Positions 33,254 to 42,237 of a DNA stretch of 64,000 nt are shown here, piece after piece. Origin of the DNA: Flavobacteriales bacterium UBA6057 (GTDB lineage: Bacteria; Bacteroidota; Bacteroidia; Flavobacteriales_G; Salibacteraceae); NCBI GenBank assembly GCA_002428995.1, contig DIYJ01000020.1:179063-243062 (forward strand), read 5' to 3'. Positions within the stretch are counted from its first letter, which is position 1; each line of letters begins with the position of its first letter. A program made the position numbers and the translations under genes. Under the pieces are notes generated by a model. The model saw only the letters and a program-made list of their open reading frames with translations. It was not told where the DNA came from and did no database searches.

Positions 33254-33283
33254 GGGTTCAGTGGTTTAAAGGGGGTTGTTGGA

Positions 33284-34627
33284 TCAAAGGTTTCTTACAG
33301 CTTCCTTGAACTGACGTCCACGGTCTTCATAATCCTGGAAGAGGTCAAAACTGGCGCAAGCCGGGCTCAACAACACGGCATCTCCTTTTTGCCCCAACTT
33401 GTAAGATGCATACACGGCATCACGCATATTATCAGCGTCCGCTATGTGTTCCACCACATCACCAAAGACTTCATGCAGCTTTGTATTGTCCTTACCCAGA
33501 CACACAATCGCACGCACCTTTTCCTTCACCAGATCCATCACCTGATCATAGTCGTTGCCTTTATCTACTCCACCCACGATCCAAACGACAGGCTCTGACA
33601 TAGATTCCAGCGCATACCAGGCTGAGTTCACGTTTGTGGCCTTCGAATCGTTGATGAATCGCATGCCGTAAATCGTGTTGACATATTCGAGACGGTGCTC
33701 GATGTTCTGAAAGTCTGACAGGCACTCCCTGATCAGGTCTTTCCGTACTTCCAATATCCGGGCAGCAACTCCGGAGGCCATGGAATTGTACAAGTTGTGT
33801 TTGCCTTGTAAGGCGAGCTCCTGTATGGTCATAGTGAATGAATTATTGTTTGTGTTGATGATGATGTGTTCGTTGTCAATGAAGGCTCCATCGCCTTCGG
33901 TAAGTTTCTGTTCGATGCTGAAGGGCACCATTTGAGCGTTGATCTCGATGGCTTTCATAGCCTCAGCCGTGATGGGGTCATCGAGGTTGTAGATAAAGTG
34001 GCAGTCCTGATCCTGATTCTGCGTAATGCGCATTTTGGCACTCGCGTATTTCATCAGATCATAATCGTAGCGGTCGAGGTGATCAGGGGTGATGTTGAGC
34101 AACAGCGCGATGTCGCACTTGAAGTCAAAAACACCATCCAGTTGAAAGCTGCTGAGCTCAACCACGATCCAGTCGTAGTCATCGCCCTCGGCCAGCAGAC
34201 CTGCGAGGCTTTTGCCCACATTTCCAGCCAACCCGACCTTCATTCCTGAGCGCTGCAGGATGTGATGAATGAGCAGCGTGGTAGTTGTTTTACCATTGCT
34301 TCCTGTGATTCCCACAAAGCGAGCATTGGTAAACTTGCCTGCGAACTCAATCTCGCTCACTACAGGCACCCCTTGCTTCAAAAGCTTTTGAACGAGGTCT
34401 ACCTTATCCGGAATACCAGGACTTTTCACTACCAGATCCGCATCTTCAATCTGCGACTCGGTATGCTTCCCTTCTTCGAACGGAATTCCATGATGTGAAA
34501 GAACTTCCCTGTACTTCTCCTGTATGACTCCCTTGTCTGAGACCCATACCTCTATTCCATTTTTCTGCGCCAGCAGCGCAGCTCCTACTCCACTCTCTCC
34601 GGCTCCCAACACCGCCACCTTCTTCAT
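33284..34627 (-). CDS. murD: UDP-N-acetylmuramoyl-L-alanine--D-glutamate ligase
   Basis: A 447-residue complete MurD that adds D-glutamate in the cytoplasm. It has AVLGAGESGVGAALLAQ at the N-terminus, the ATP loop GITGSNGKTTTTLLIHHIL (about residues 110-128), LNITPDHLDRY, and the C-terminal NIEHRLEYV, FINDSKATNVNSAWYALE, VGGVDKG and LSPACASFDLF motifs including the conserved lysine and serine that hold D-Glu. It lies one base after mraY and is followed by the C-terminal-domain paralogue. Confidence 0.97.
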   Translation of the reverse strand: MKKVAVLGAGESGVGAALLAQKNGIEVWVSDKGVIQEKYREVLSHHGIPFEEGKHTESQIEDADLVVKSPGIPDKVDLVQKLLKQGVPVVSEIEFAGKFTNARFVGITGSNGKTTTTLLIHHILQRSGMKVGLAGNVGKSLAGLLAEGDDYDWIVVELSSFQLDGVFDFKCDIALLLNITPDHLDRYDYDLMKYASAKMRITQNQDQDCHFIYNLDDPITAEAMKAIEINAQMVPFSIEQKLTEGDGAFIDNEHIIINTNNNSFTMTIQELALQGKHNLYNSMASGVAARILEVRKDLIRECLSDFQNIEHRLEYVNTIYGMRFINDSKATNVNSAWYALESMSEPVVWIVGGVDKGNDYDQVMDLVKEKVRAIVCLGKDNTKLHEVFGDVVEHIADADNMRDAVYASYKLGQKGDAVLLSPACASFDLFQDYEDRGRQFKEAVRNL

Positions 34628-34628
34628 C

Positions 34629-35876
34629 CTAGCGCAGCTTGAGAGTGATGATGCTGATCACCGCCAGCATGACTCCGACAATCCAAAAGCGCGAAACGAT
34701 CTTGCTTTCGTGGAGGCCTTTTTTCTGGTAGTGGTGATGCAGTGGAGCCATCAGGAAGATCCTGCGACCTTCACCGTATTTCTTCTTTGTATGCTTGAAC
34801 CAGGCGACCTGGAGCATGACCGAAAGGTTTTCCACGAGGAAGACCCCGCAGAAAATGGGAATGAGCAATTCTTTTTTGACCGCCAACGCCATCACCGCGA
34901 TAATGCCGCCAATGGCGAGGCTTCCTGTATCGCCCATGAAAACCTGGGCTGGATAAGAGTTGTACCACAGGAACCCAATGCAGGCACCCACAAAGGCCCC
35001 CATGTAGATCACCAGCTCCTCAGAGTTGGGAATGAACATGATGTTCAGGTAGTCCGCAAAAATGACGTTGGAGCTGAGGTAGGCGAAGATGGCGAGCGCC
35101 AAACCGCTGATGGCTGAGGTTCCTCCGGCAAGGCCGTCCAGACCGTCCGTCATGTTGGCCCCATTAGACACAGCAGTGATCACAAAAATCACGATGAGGA
35201 TGTAGAGGATCCAGCTGTAGTTAGCCGCTGTTTCTCCCGCCCAATCCAGCAACCAGCGGTAATCAAACTCGTTGTGCTTGACAAAGGGAATGGTGGTTTT
35301 GGTGTTTCGTGTTTCTTCCCACTTTGTGACTTTCACCTCATCACCTTCGCTGTTGATCACGGATTCCTTGACCACCGCACCGCTCTCGTCATACACCTTG
35401 TGCTTGATGGAGATTTCACCGTTGAAGTAGAGAATCGCTCCAGCAATAACTCCGAAGCCGACCTGCCCTACTACTTTGAACTTCCCAGCAAGCCCTCGCT
35501 TGTCCTTCTTGAATACCTTGATGTAGTCATCGATGAAACCGATGGCACCGAGCCAAACCGTAGCGATGAGCATCAACCAGATGTAGGTATTGTGCAGCTT
35601 GGCAAACAGCAGAGTCGGAATGATGATCGCAGCAAGGATGATCAAACCACCCATGGTAGGCGTTCCCTGCTTTTGCATCTGACCTTCGAGGCCAAGGTCG
35701 CGGATGGATTCACCCACCTGAAGTTTGCGCAGGTAGTCGATGATTCGCTTTCCAAACAGCAAGCTAATGATCAGTGAGGTAATCACCGCCATCGCGGTGC
35801 GGAAGGTGATGTAGTCAAACACCCCGGCACCGGGAAAGTCAACAGACTGTAGGTATTGAAACAGGTAGTATAGCAT
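34629..35876 (-). CDS. mraY: Phospho-N-acetylmuramoyl-pentapeptide transferase
   Basis: A 415-residue, ten-helix membrane enzyme that makes lipid I from UDP-MurNAc-pentapeptide and undecaprenyl phosphate. It has GTPTMGGLIILAAI, the catalytic aspartate pair and loop of GFIDDYIKV, NMTDGLDGLAGG, MGDTGSLAIGG and APLHHHYQKKG. The chain is about 50 residues longer than the enterobacterial enzyme because of an extra soluble loop (about residues 155-220, from NGEISIKHK to WLLDWAGE) that most Bacteroidota MraY carry. The start overlaps the murE stop (TGATG). Confidence 0.97.
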   Translation of the reverse strand: MLYYLFQYLQSVDFPGAGVFDYITFRTAMAVITSLIISLLFGKRIIDYLRKLQVGESIRDLGLEGQMQKQGTPTMGGLIILAAIIIPTLLFAKLHNTYIWLMLIATVWLGAIGFIDDYIKVFKKDKRGLAGKFKVVGQVGFGVIAGAILYFNGEISIKHKVYDESGAVVKESVINSEGDEVKVTKWEETRNTKTTIPFVKHNEFDYRWLLDWAGETAANYSWILYILIVIFVITAVSNGANMTDGLDGLAGGTSAISGLALAIFAYLSSNVIFADYLNIMFIPNSEELVIYMGAFVGACIGFLWYNSYPAQVFMGDTGSLAIGGIIAVMALAVKKELLIPIFCGVFLVENLSVMLQVAWFKHTKKKYGEGRRIFLMAPLHHHYQKKGLHESKIVSRFWIVGVMLAVISIITLKLR

Positions 35877-37336
35877 CAGCGAACGAGTTTGAGCATCTCG
35901 GTTAGTATTTGCAGGTCATCGAAATCGAACCGCTCACCTTTAATCTCCTGATAAGTCTCATGCCCCTTGCCAGCTACCAGGATGATGTCTCCCGGGCCAG
36001 CCATGGCAGCCGCAGCCTTAATCGCCTCTCTTCTATCGGTGATGGAAAGTGTATTCTTCAGTTGTTTGCGCTCGAGCCCAGCCTCCATGTCATGAATGAT
36101 CTGCGCAGGATCTTCACTTCTCGGGTTGTCGCTGGTGAGTATCACCTTATTACTCAGCTCGCAGGCGATGGATGCCATTTCGGGCCGTTTGCCCTTGTCG
36201 CGATCACCGCCACAGCCCACCACAGTAATAAGCGTTTCATCCCCCTGTCGGATATCCTGAATGGTCCCGAGCACATTTTTCAGAGCATCTGGAGTATGCG
36301 CATAGTCTACAATGCCGGTCACCCCTTCATCCGTGCGGATGTATTCGAAACGGCCGCTGGGTGATTGCAGATTGGAAAGCATCGTGAGCACCTCCATTTT
36401 ATCCTGATCAAGCAGGAGCGCAGTGCCGTAGGCAGCCAGCAGGTTGTAAGCATTGAACTTGCCGATGAGCTTCGTCCAGAGTTCGCGACCTTCTATGTTG
36501 AGGTACAAGCCCTGGAAGTGACTCTCTAAAATCTTGGCTTTGAAATCAGCATCGGTGCGGAGCGCATAGGTTTTTACACGTGATTTCGTGTTCTGCACCA
36601 TGATCTCCGCATGCTTGTCATCGAGGTTGATGAGCGAAAAGGCATCGGAAGTCAATCCGTCAAAAAAGGCCTTCTTGGCAGCGATGTAATTATCGAAAGT
36701 CTTGTGGTAGTCGAGGTGGTCGCGCGTGATATTGCTAAAGAGCGCTCCTTTGAAGATGAGCCCGGCAATGCGCTCCTGATGCACTGCGTGTGAACTGACC
36801 TCCATGAAGCAGTACTCGCAGCCTTCCTCCACCATGGTGGCAAGCAGCTTGTTGAGCTGAATGGGATCGGGTGTGGTATGCGTGGCTTTTACTTCACGAT
36901 TCCCAACACGATTGACCACCGTAGAAATCAAACCACACTTATAACCAAGAGCCTTAAAAAGCTGATAAAGCAGCGTAACCGTAGTCGTTTTACCATTGGT
37001 ACCCGTGACTCCAACCAGGTGAAGCTGCTCTGAAGGGCTGTCGTAAAAGTTGGACGCCATGATGCCCAGCGCAGCCTTGGTGTCGTTCACCTTTACATAG
37101 GTGACTCCGTCCTGCATTGCATCGGGTATTTCTTCGCACACGATGATTTGTGAGCCTTGCGCAATCGCTTTATCAATGAATAAGTGACCATCGGTTTGTG
37201 TGCCTCTCACGGCCACAAATGCACTCAGCTTATCCGCTTCACGACTGTCAAAACAGATGGACTCCACTGCGAGATTGGTATTTCCAACCACCTCATCTAT
37301 GCCTGCCTTGTATAATATGTCTCTGAGCAACTTCAT
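35876..37336 (-). CDS. murE: UDP-N-acetylmuramoyl-tripeptide synthetase, meso-diaminopimelate type
   Basis: A 486-residue ligase that adds the third residue of the stem peptide. The ATP loop is GVTGTNGKTTTVTLLYQLF (about residues 110-128), with THTTPDPIQLN, EVSSHAVHQERI and ITRDHLDYH in the central domain. The C-terminal DNPRSEDPAQI carries the DNPR motif associated with meso-diaminopimelate and not lysine, so the wall is predicted to be DAP-type. The start overlaps the end of ftsI by 4 bases. Confidence 0.97.
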   Translation of the reverse strand: MKLLRDILYKAGIDEVVGNTNLAVESICFDSREADKLSAFVAVRGTQTDGHLFIDKAIAQGSQIIVCEEIPDAMQDGVTYVKVNDTKAALGIMASNFYDSPSEQLHLVGVTGTNGKTTTVTLLYQLFKALGYKCGLISTVVNRVGNREVKATHTTPDPIQLNKLLATMVEEGCEYCFMEVSSHAVHQERIAGLIFKGALFSNITRDHLDYHKTFDNYIAAKKAFFDGLTSDAFSLINLDDKHAEIMVQNTKSRVKTYALRTDADFKAKILESHFQGLYLNIEGRELWTKLIGKFNAYNLLAAYGTALLLDQDKMEVLTMLSNLQSPSGRFEYIRTDEGVTGIVDYAHTPDALKNVLGTIQDIRQGDETLITVVGCGGDRDKGKRPEMASIACELSNKVILTSDNPRSEDPAQIIHDMEAGLERKQLKNTLSITDRREAIKAAAAMAGPGDIILVAGKGHETYQEIKGERFDFDDLQILTEMLKLVR

Positions 37337-39444
37337 GTAAGCTCAAGGATTATGCGGTCACCATTCTGGATTTTGGCACCTGGCGTTATGCTTTGCTTCT
37401 TAATCACTCCACGGCCGCGGAGCTCTACAACCAACCCTGTATTCTCGAGCAGGAACACAGCATCCTGAGCGGACATTCCAAGCACATTGGGCACAAGGTT
37501 TTCCATGATGTTTCGCCTGGAAACCTCTACATGCTCAGGACCAGTTTGAACCACCACCCATTTGTTCTCTGCATTCTTGGAAACTGCTGGAATCTCCAAC
37601 TCTTCATACACCTTCATCAAGTCTTTCTGATAGCCGTTTTTGGCGACTGGAAGCTTGGTAAAGGCATCGGTTTCGATGGACTTGAGATCGTCATGAATGT
37701 CGATGCTGGTTGAGTAGACCTTGTCTGCAATCTCTTTGAAGATTGGACCGGCTACATGGCTCGCGTAGTAGGAATTACGATTAGGCGCATTCACCACTAC
37801 GATGCAGCTGTACTGGGGCTTATCAGCCGGGAAGTACCCAACAAAAGAAGCCAGATACCTGATCTTCTTCCCATACCCTTTATTGCTTACGGCAATCCGC
37901 GCTGTACCCGTTTTTCCAGCAATCCTGTAGTTGGAGTTTCGAAGGTTTTTGGCGGTACCGGTTTGCACTACTTCTTCTAGCAACTCATGCGCTTGCTTAA
38001 TGGTAGAAGAAGAGCAAATGCTCTCGCTTATGACTTCCGTAGGATACTCCTTGACCACAGAGCTTTTATCCGTGATTCTGCGCACGAACTTGGGTTTTAC
38101 CATCTTCCCATTGTTCGCTACGGCATTGTAGAAGCTCAGCACCTGAAGCGGAGTCATTTTCACCTCATAGCCGATGCTCGACCAGAGGTAAGTAATCCCT
38201 GACCAGGTAGGATCAGAAGGATCTACGATCACCGGAGCACCTTCGCCTGCGATCTCAATACCAATCGATTTGCCGAGATCCATCTTTCGCAAGCCTTTGA
38301 TGAACTTGGCAGGCTCCTCGGAGTAGCTCTTTTCAATGGCGCGCATCACCCCGATGTTGGAGGACACCGCAAAGGCATCTTTTACAGACACGCGACCATA
38401 ACCACCTTCTTTAGAGTCACGCATGGTTTCGCCCTGGAATTCCGCCACACCGTTACCCGTGTTGACCGTATCCGTTGCCTTGACATAACCATCTTCCATG
38501 GCCACCATGAGCGCAGGTAGCTTGAAGGTTGAACCTGGCTCTGCACTTTCACCGATGGCATAGTTGTAATACTCCCAGTAGTCACCCTCATCATCCTTAC
38601 CGAGGTTGGCAATGGCTTTGATTTCACCCGTAGCCACCTCCATGAGGATCACACAACCGTGATCTGCATCATTGATGCGCAACTGCTTGAGCAGGGCATT
38701 CTCAGCTACGTCCTGAATATTCAGGTTGATGGTGGTGTGGACATCGAAGCCATCCTGAGGCTCAATCTCATTGTCATCGTTCAACGGCATCCAGATACCA
38801 CCGGAGATTTTCTGCATGAGCCGCTTTCCGCTCACACCGGAAAGCTCTTTGCTGTACGCACCTTCCAGACCAACGGGAGCAATATCCTCACGCTCATACC
38901 CGATGGTTCGGGCAGCTAACATTCTGAATGGGCGCTCGCGTCTGTTTTGCTGAAGCACGATGAGACCACCTCGAAACTTCCCCTTCCTGAAAATGGGAAA
39001 GGTGCGCAGCGCCTTCATTTGATGAAACTTCACGTTGCGTTTGATCAGATGGTAGCGCGCTCCGTTGTCCCGGGCCCCCACCAACCTACGCTTCCACTCC
39101 GTGGGGGTGCGATCCTGAAAGAGTTCAGAAAGTTTAATCGAAAGAGAGTCAATGCCCTCAGAGAAAGTTTCATTGGTCAACCCATCCGCATTGAGATCCA
39201 TGCGCACCTCGTAGATGGGAACGGAAGTAGCCATCATGCTACCATCATCTGCATAAATATTTCCGCGTACCGCATCAATATCCTGATAAACCGTAGTCAG
39301 GTTTTCAGCACGCTCACGCCAGTGACTACCTTCAATCACCTGAATGATGAAGATCTTCACCACGATAGCAAGCCCAACGGCACACATCATGAAGTAGGCG
39401 ATGTAGGCCCGACTCAACCCAGACTTATTTCCATCTTCAGCCAT
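37333..39444 (-). CDS. ftsI: Septal peptidoglycan transpeptidase FtsI (PBP3) with C-terminal PASTA domain
   Basis: A 703-residue class B penicillin-binding protein with one N-terminal transmembrane helix (about residues 13-35), a dimerisation domain, and a transpeptidase domain with the catalytic SxxK (STFK, 305-308), the SxN motif in AVSSNIGVM, and KTG in AGKTGTARI. After the transpeptidase comes one PASTA domain (VPNVLGMSAQDAVFLLENTGLVV to the end), common in Bacteroidota FtsI and able to bind cell-wall fragments. It is preceded by the ftsL-like gene with a one-base overlap of stop and start. Confidence 0.96.
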   Translation of the reverse strand: MAEDGNKSGLSRAYIAYFMMCAVGLAIVVKIFIIQVIEGSHWRERAENLTTVYQDIDAVRGNIYADDGSMMATSVPIYEVRMDLNADGLTNETFSEGIDSLSIKLSELFQDRTPTEWKRRLVGARDNGARYHLIKRNVKFHQMKALRTFPIFRKGKFRGGLIVLQQNRRERPFRMLAARTIGYEREDIAPVGLEGAYSKELSGVSGKRLMQKISGGIWMPLNDDNEIEPQDGFDVHTTINLNIQDVAENALLKQLRINDADHGCVILMEVATGEIKAIANLGKDDEGDYWEYYNYAIGESAEPGSTFKLPALMVAMEDGYVKATDTVNTGNGVAEFQGETMRDSKEGGYGRVSVKDAFAVSSNIGVMRAIEKSYSEEPAKFIKGLRKMDLGKSIGIEIAGEGAPVIVDPSDPTWSGITYLWSSIGYEVKMTPLQVLSFYNAVANNGKMVKPKFVRRITDKSSVVKEYPTEVISESICSSSTIKQAHELLEEVVQTGTAKNLRNSNYRIAGKTGTARIAVSNKGYGKKIRYLASFVGYFPADKPQYSCIVVVNAPNRNSYYASHVAGPIFKEIADKVYSTSIDIHDDLKSIETDAFTKLPVAKNGYQKDLMKVYEELEIPAVSKNAENKWVVVQTGPEHVEVSRRNIMENLVPNVLGMSAQDAVFLLENTGLVVELRGRGVIKKQSITPGAKIQNGDRIILELT

Positions 39445-39818
39445 CAGTTGATGTCTTCCATTTCAGATTCTTCGAGGGTGATTTTCTTGGGTGGCTCAAA
39501 CGACTCCACCAAGCCCATTTCACGCTCTGAGATGATTTCCTTGAGTTCAGATTCGATGATCGTGTTGTTGAGCTCGCTCTTAATGCTGATCTGCTCCGAT
39601 CGCAATTCCTTGATCTGATTTTGGAGCTTATTAATCTTGCGCACGCTGGACTCTGCGAGGTAGCCGTTGGCGATGTAGACAATCCCCAGGAAGACCATGA
39701 ACAGCAGATAAGGCAGATGTTTGATCACCGCATCCTGAGACAGAAGGCGACCTGTCAGCACATCCACCACTGGATTTGATTTCTTCTTCGCTTCTTTTTT
39801 ATCCTCGCTCTTATTCAT
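39444..39818 (-). CDS. FtsL-like divisome protein
   Basis: A 124-residue bitopic protein with a charged, lysine-rich cytoplasmic start, one transmembrane helix (about residues 36-56, LPYLLFMVFLGIVYIANGYL) and a periplasmic coiled coil (SSVRKINKLQNQIKELRSEQISIKSELNN). Its size, topology and position between rsmH and ftsI mark it as the Bacteroidota FtsL counterpart, which activates FtsW-FtsI together with a FtsB/FtsQ-like partner. Sequence identity in this family is too low to be fully certain. It overlaps rsmH by 4 bases. Confidence 0.82.
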   Translation of the reverse strand: MNKSEDKKEAKKKSNPVVDVLTGRLLSQDAVIKHLPYLLFMVFLGIVYIANGYLAESSVRKINKLQNQIKELRSEQISIKSELNNTIIESELKEIISEREMGLVESFEPPKKITLEESEMEDIN

Positions 39819-40717
39819 CGTTTGACAGCGATTCTCATTTTGGCGCTCCTTGAGCGCGGGTTTTGTTGTATCTCTTCATCGGATGGAACCATCGCTTTGC
39901 CGGAAACCGGATCGAGCGGACGATTCACATTGCCGTATAGATCTTTATCAAGGGTGTCTGAAAAATTGCCGCTGCGCATGAAGTACTTCACAAGCCGATC
40001 CTCCAGTGAGTGATAACTGATCACCACCAGTCGACCACCTGAAGCGAGTCGATCAGCCGACTGCTCAAGCATAGCTTTCAAGGCTCCGAGCTCATCATTC
40101 ACTTCAATGCGCACTGCCTGGAAGATTTTCGCCAGCTCTGAACCTTGCTTCTGCGGTGGCACCGCCTGCTCGATTAGCGAAACGAAGTCTTCAATGGTGG
40201 AAATCTGTTGCGTTTCGCGCGCCTTAAGAATCAAGTATGCAAGCTTGCCCCCGAATCGCGTTTCCCCATACTCTTTGAATATGCGTTTGAGCTCTTCGAC
40301 TGGATACTCATTCAGCACCGTTTTGGCACTCAGTGGCTGCTGCTGGTTCATTCGCATATCGAGTTCCGCTTCGAAACGAAAGGAAAAACCTCGCTCGGCC
40401 TCATCGAACTGGAAGCCTGAAACCCCGAGATCTGCCAGCACACCATCTACCTCTGAATACCCGTACAGATCGAGAAAATTGGACAGGTAGCGAAAGTTGG
40501 CTTCGCAGAGCGTAAACCGACCATCTTCCAGCAGATTGGTTTTTGCATCAGCATCCTGATCAAACCCCAACAGCTTACCATCAGCACCAAGCTTCTCTAA
40601 AATCAAACGGCTGTGACCACCACCTCCGAAGGTGACATCGAGGTACACACCATCTGACTTCACATTCAGCGCTTCAACACCCTCATGTAAAAGAACGGTC
40701 GTGTGGTAACTCATCAT
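39815..40717 (-). CDS. rsmH: 16S rRNA m4C1402 methyltransferase
   Basis: A 300-residue SAM-dependent methyltransferase (formerly MraW) that modifies C1402 in the ribosomal P site. It has HTTVLLHEGVEAL, the SAM loop YLDVTFGGGGHS, VDGVLADLGVSGFQFDEAERGFSFR, DMRMNQQ, RFGGKLAYLI and VISYHSLEDRLVKYF. Two adjacent ATG codons (40717 and 40714) both overlap the mraZ stop; either may be used. Confidence 0.97.
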   Translation of the reverse strand: MMSYHTTVLLHEGVEALNVKSDGVYLDVTFGGGGHSRLILEKLGADGKLLGFDQDADAKTNLLEDGRFTLCEANFRYLSNFLDLYGYSEVDGVLADLGVSGFQFDEAERGFSFRFEAELDMRMNQQQPLSAKTVLNEYPVEELKRIFKEYGETRFGGKLAYLILKARETQQISTIEDFVSLIEQAVPPQKQGSELAKIFQAVRIEVNDELGALKAMLEQSADRLASGGRLVVISYHSLEDRLVKYFMRSGNFSDTLDKDLYGNVNRPLDPVSGKAMVPSDEEIQQNPRSRSAKMRIAVKR

Positions 40718-41181
40718 TCCAGCTCGCCTTCAACATCCATCCCGCCCATTACATCTTCAGCAAGGTCAGCGAAGGACTCAGCATCCTGATTCATTACTTC
40801 CTCATAGCGTTCCTTGGACCACAGCTCGATGCGATTCGCATACGCAAACAGCACCGCATCCTTATCCAGCGCGGCATGCGCCATCAAAGACTTGGGAACG
40901 AGCACCCGCCCGTTACTGTCAAGAGATATGGATGTAGCCCCATTGTGGAACTGCCGATAAAAGGCTCGATTCTTCGTGACAAAGAGGTTGAGCTTTTTGA
41001 GCTGAGCAGTGATTTTCTCCCACTCCGTCATGGGATAAAGCACCAAGCAACCCTCGAAACCCCGATTCATGACAAACTGCTCCTTTGAGGCAGGATCGAG
41101 CTGCTTCCGCAGTCCGGAAGGCAAAAGGAAGCGCGCTTTCGCATCCAACTTGCATTCAAATTCTCCTAAAAGGCTTGCCAT
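40714..41181 (-). CDS. mraZ: Transcriptional regulator MraZ
   Basis: A 155-residue double AbrB-like DNA-binding protein, first gene of the dcw cluster. The N-terminal half has LLGEFECKLDAKARFLLPSGLR and the C-terminal half ATSISLDSNGRVLVPKSLMAHAAL, the two DxxxR-containing swapped hairpins of the family. In other bacteria MraZ represses its own operon by binding short direct repeats upstream. Three such repeats occur at 41223-41250. The acidic tail (MGGMDVEGELE) is usual. Confidence 0.94.
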   Translation of the reverse strand: MASLLGEFECKLDAKARFLLPSGLRKQLDPASKEQFVMNRGFEGCLVLYPMTEWEKITAQLKKLNLFVTKNRAFYRQFHNGATSISLDSNGRVLVPKSLMAHAALDKDAVLFAYANRIELWSKERYEEVMNQDAESFADLAEDVMGGMDVEGELE

Positions 41182-41205
41182 TACTGGGTTTAATCAATCA
41201 AGCTG

Positions 41206-41213
41206 TAAAAGTA
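41206..41213 (-). promoter_or_regulatory. Candidate -7 box of the dcw operon
   Basis: TACTTTTA on the minus strand, one mismatch from TAnnTTTG, 24 bases before the mraZ ATG. The repeats at 41223-41250 would then cover the -33 region. Confidence 0.35.
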
Positions 41214-41222
41214 AAGGAAAAG

Positions 41223-41250
41223 TCCCACTTTTTACCACTCTTTACCACAT
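41223..41250 (-). promoter_or_regulatory. Predicted MraZ operator: three 10-bp-spaced GTGG repeats
   Basis: On the minus strand GTGGTAAAGA, GTGGTAAAAA and GTGGGACTTT follow each other without a gap. The GTGG cores are at 41248-41245, 41238-41235 and 41228-41225, exactly one helical turn apart. They lie 44 bases upstream of mraZ. MraZ boxes in other phyla are likewise short GTG-containing direct repeats with about 10-bp period. Confidence 0.7.
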
Positions 41251-41428
41251 TGTTGAAAAGTACGAAACATATGAACATCATACTCGTCATAACTAACTAA
41301 AAATCAATAAAGTATTTTGGTGGGAGAAAATGGCAGAAAGGAAGACGAAATCGGCCTTCAAACGAGCGTATCAACAGCCCCTTGTGGACGCGACCAATAG
41401 GGGTGAATCCATCAAGGGTCAAAATCTT

Positions 41429-41436
41429 TATTTTTG
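41429..41436 (+). promoter_or_regulatory. -7 promoter box of the hydrolase-engB operon
   Basis: TATTTTTG, a perfect TAnnTTTG box 30 bases before the ATG at 41467. No clear TTG at -33. The rest of 41182-41466 holds the divergent mraZ control region and no gene I can support. Confidence 0.45.
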
Positions 41437-41466
41437 GCCACCTTATTTGTCCTGTACAGTCAACTT

Positions 41467-42237
41467 ATGGATCCGAAACTCATCGAGGAAAATGGTTTCT
41501 CCTACATCGAACAAGGTGAAGGAGAGCCGCTTATAGTTCTGCATGGATTGTTCGGAGCACTCAGCAACTTTCGCGGAGTATTCGACTATTTCAGCAAGCG
41601 ATTCAAAGTGATCATACCGATGATGCCGCTATATACCATGCCCATCATCGATACCAATGTGAAGAATTTGGGCCGTTACTTGTCCGACTTCATGGACTTC
41701 AAGAAAATAGAAAAGGCGCACCTTTTGGGTAACTCCCTTGGAGGGCATGTGGCATTGATCTATGCCAGCAAGTACCTGCACCGCGTAAGATCGATGGTGT
41801 TGACAGGAAGCAGCGGCTTGTATGAAAACACCCTTGGCGGTTCTTTCCCTAAGCGTGGCAACTACGACTTCGTGAAGGAAAAGGTAGCCGTGACCTTTTA
41901 TGATCCACGCCATGCTACCAAGGAATTGGTGGATGAGTGTTTCGATATTGTGAACGACAAAGGCAAAACCGTTCGCATCATCAGCCTTGCCAAATCAGCC
42001 ATCCGGCATAACATGGGCGATGAACTGGAGAAGATGAATATTCCCACTTGCCTGATATGGGGTAAGAATGACACGATCACACCTCCAGACGTAGCCGAGG
42101 AATTCAAGGAATTGCTTCCCGATGCAGACCTCTTCTGGATCGACAAGTGTGGCCACGCGCCTATGATGGAGCACCCGGAGGAATTCAATGGATTGCTTTC
42201 TGAGTGGCTTGACAAGCGCTTCTACTCCGCAGCATGA
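41467..42237 (+). CDS. Alpha/beta hydrolase
   Basis: A 256-residue alpha/beta-fold hydrolase. The oxyanion region LHGLFGALSNF is followed by the nucleophile elbow GNSLGGH (Ser90). The acid is in WGKNDTITPPD, and the catalytic histidine is in KCGHAPMMEHPEEF. It has no signal peptide, so it acts in the cytoplasm; the substrate cannot be predicted. It is translationally coupled to engB (ATGA overlap), an arrangement usual for flavobacteria. The start at 41467 fits the family; an in-frame upstream TTG at 41434 overlaps the promoter box. Confidence 0.88.
   Translation: MDPKLIEENGFSYIEQGEGEPLIVLHGLFGALSNFRGVFDYFSKRFKVIIPMMPLYTMPIIDTNVKNLGRYLSDFMDFKKIEKAHLLGNSLGGHVALIYASKYLHRVRSMVLTGSSGLYENTLGGSFPKRGNYDFVKEKVAVTFYDPRHATKELVDECFDIVNDKGKTVRIISLAKSAIRHNMGDELEKMNIPTCLIWGKNDTITPPDVAEEFKELLPDADLFWIDKCGHAPMMEHPEEFNGLLSEWLDKRFYSAA

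Noticed and set aside
41330..41536. 68-codon plus-strand frame in the mraZ-hydrolase gap.
   Set aside because: It spans the -7 box at 41429 and runs 70 bases into the conserved hydrolase gene in another frame; no homology signal is visible.
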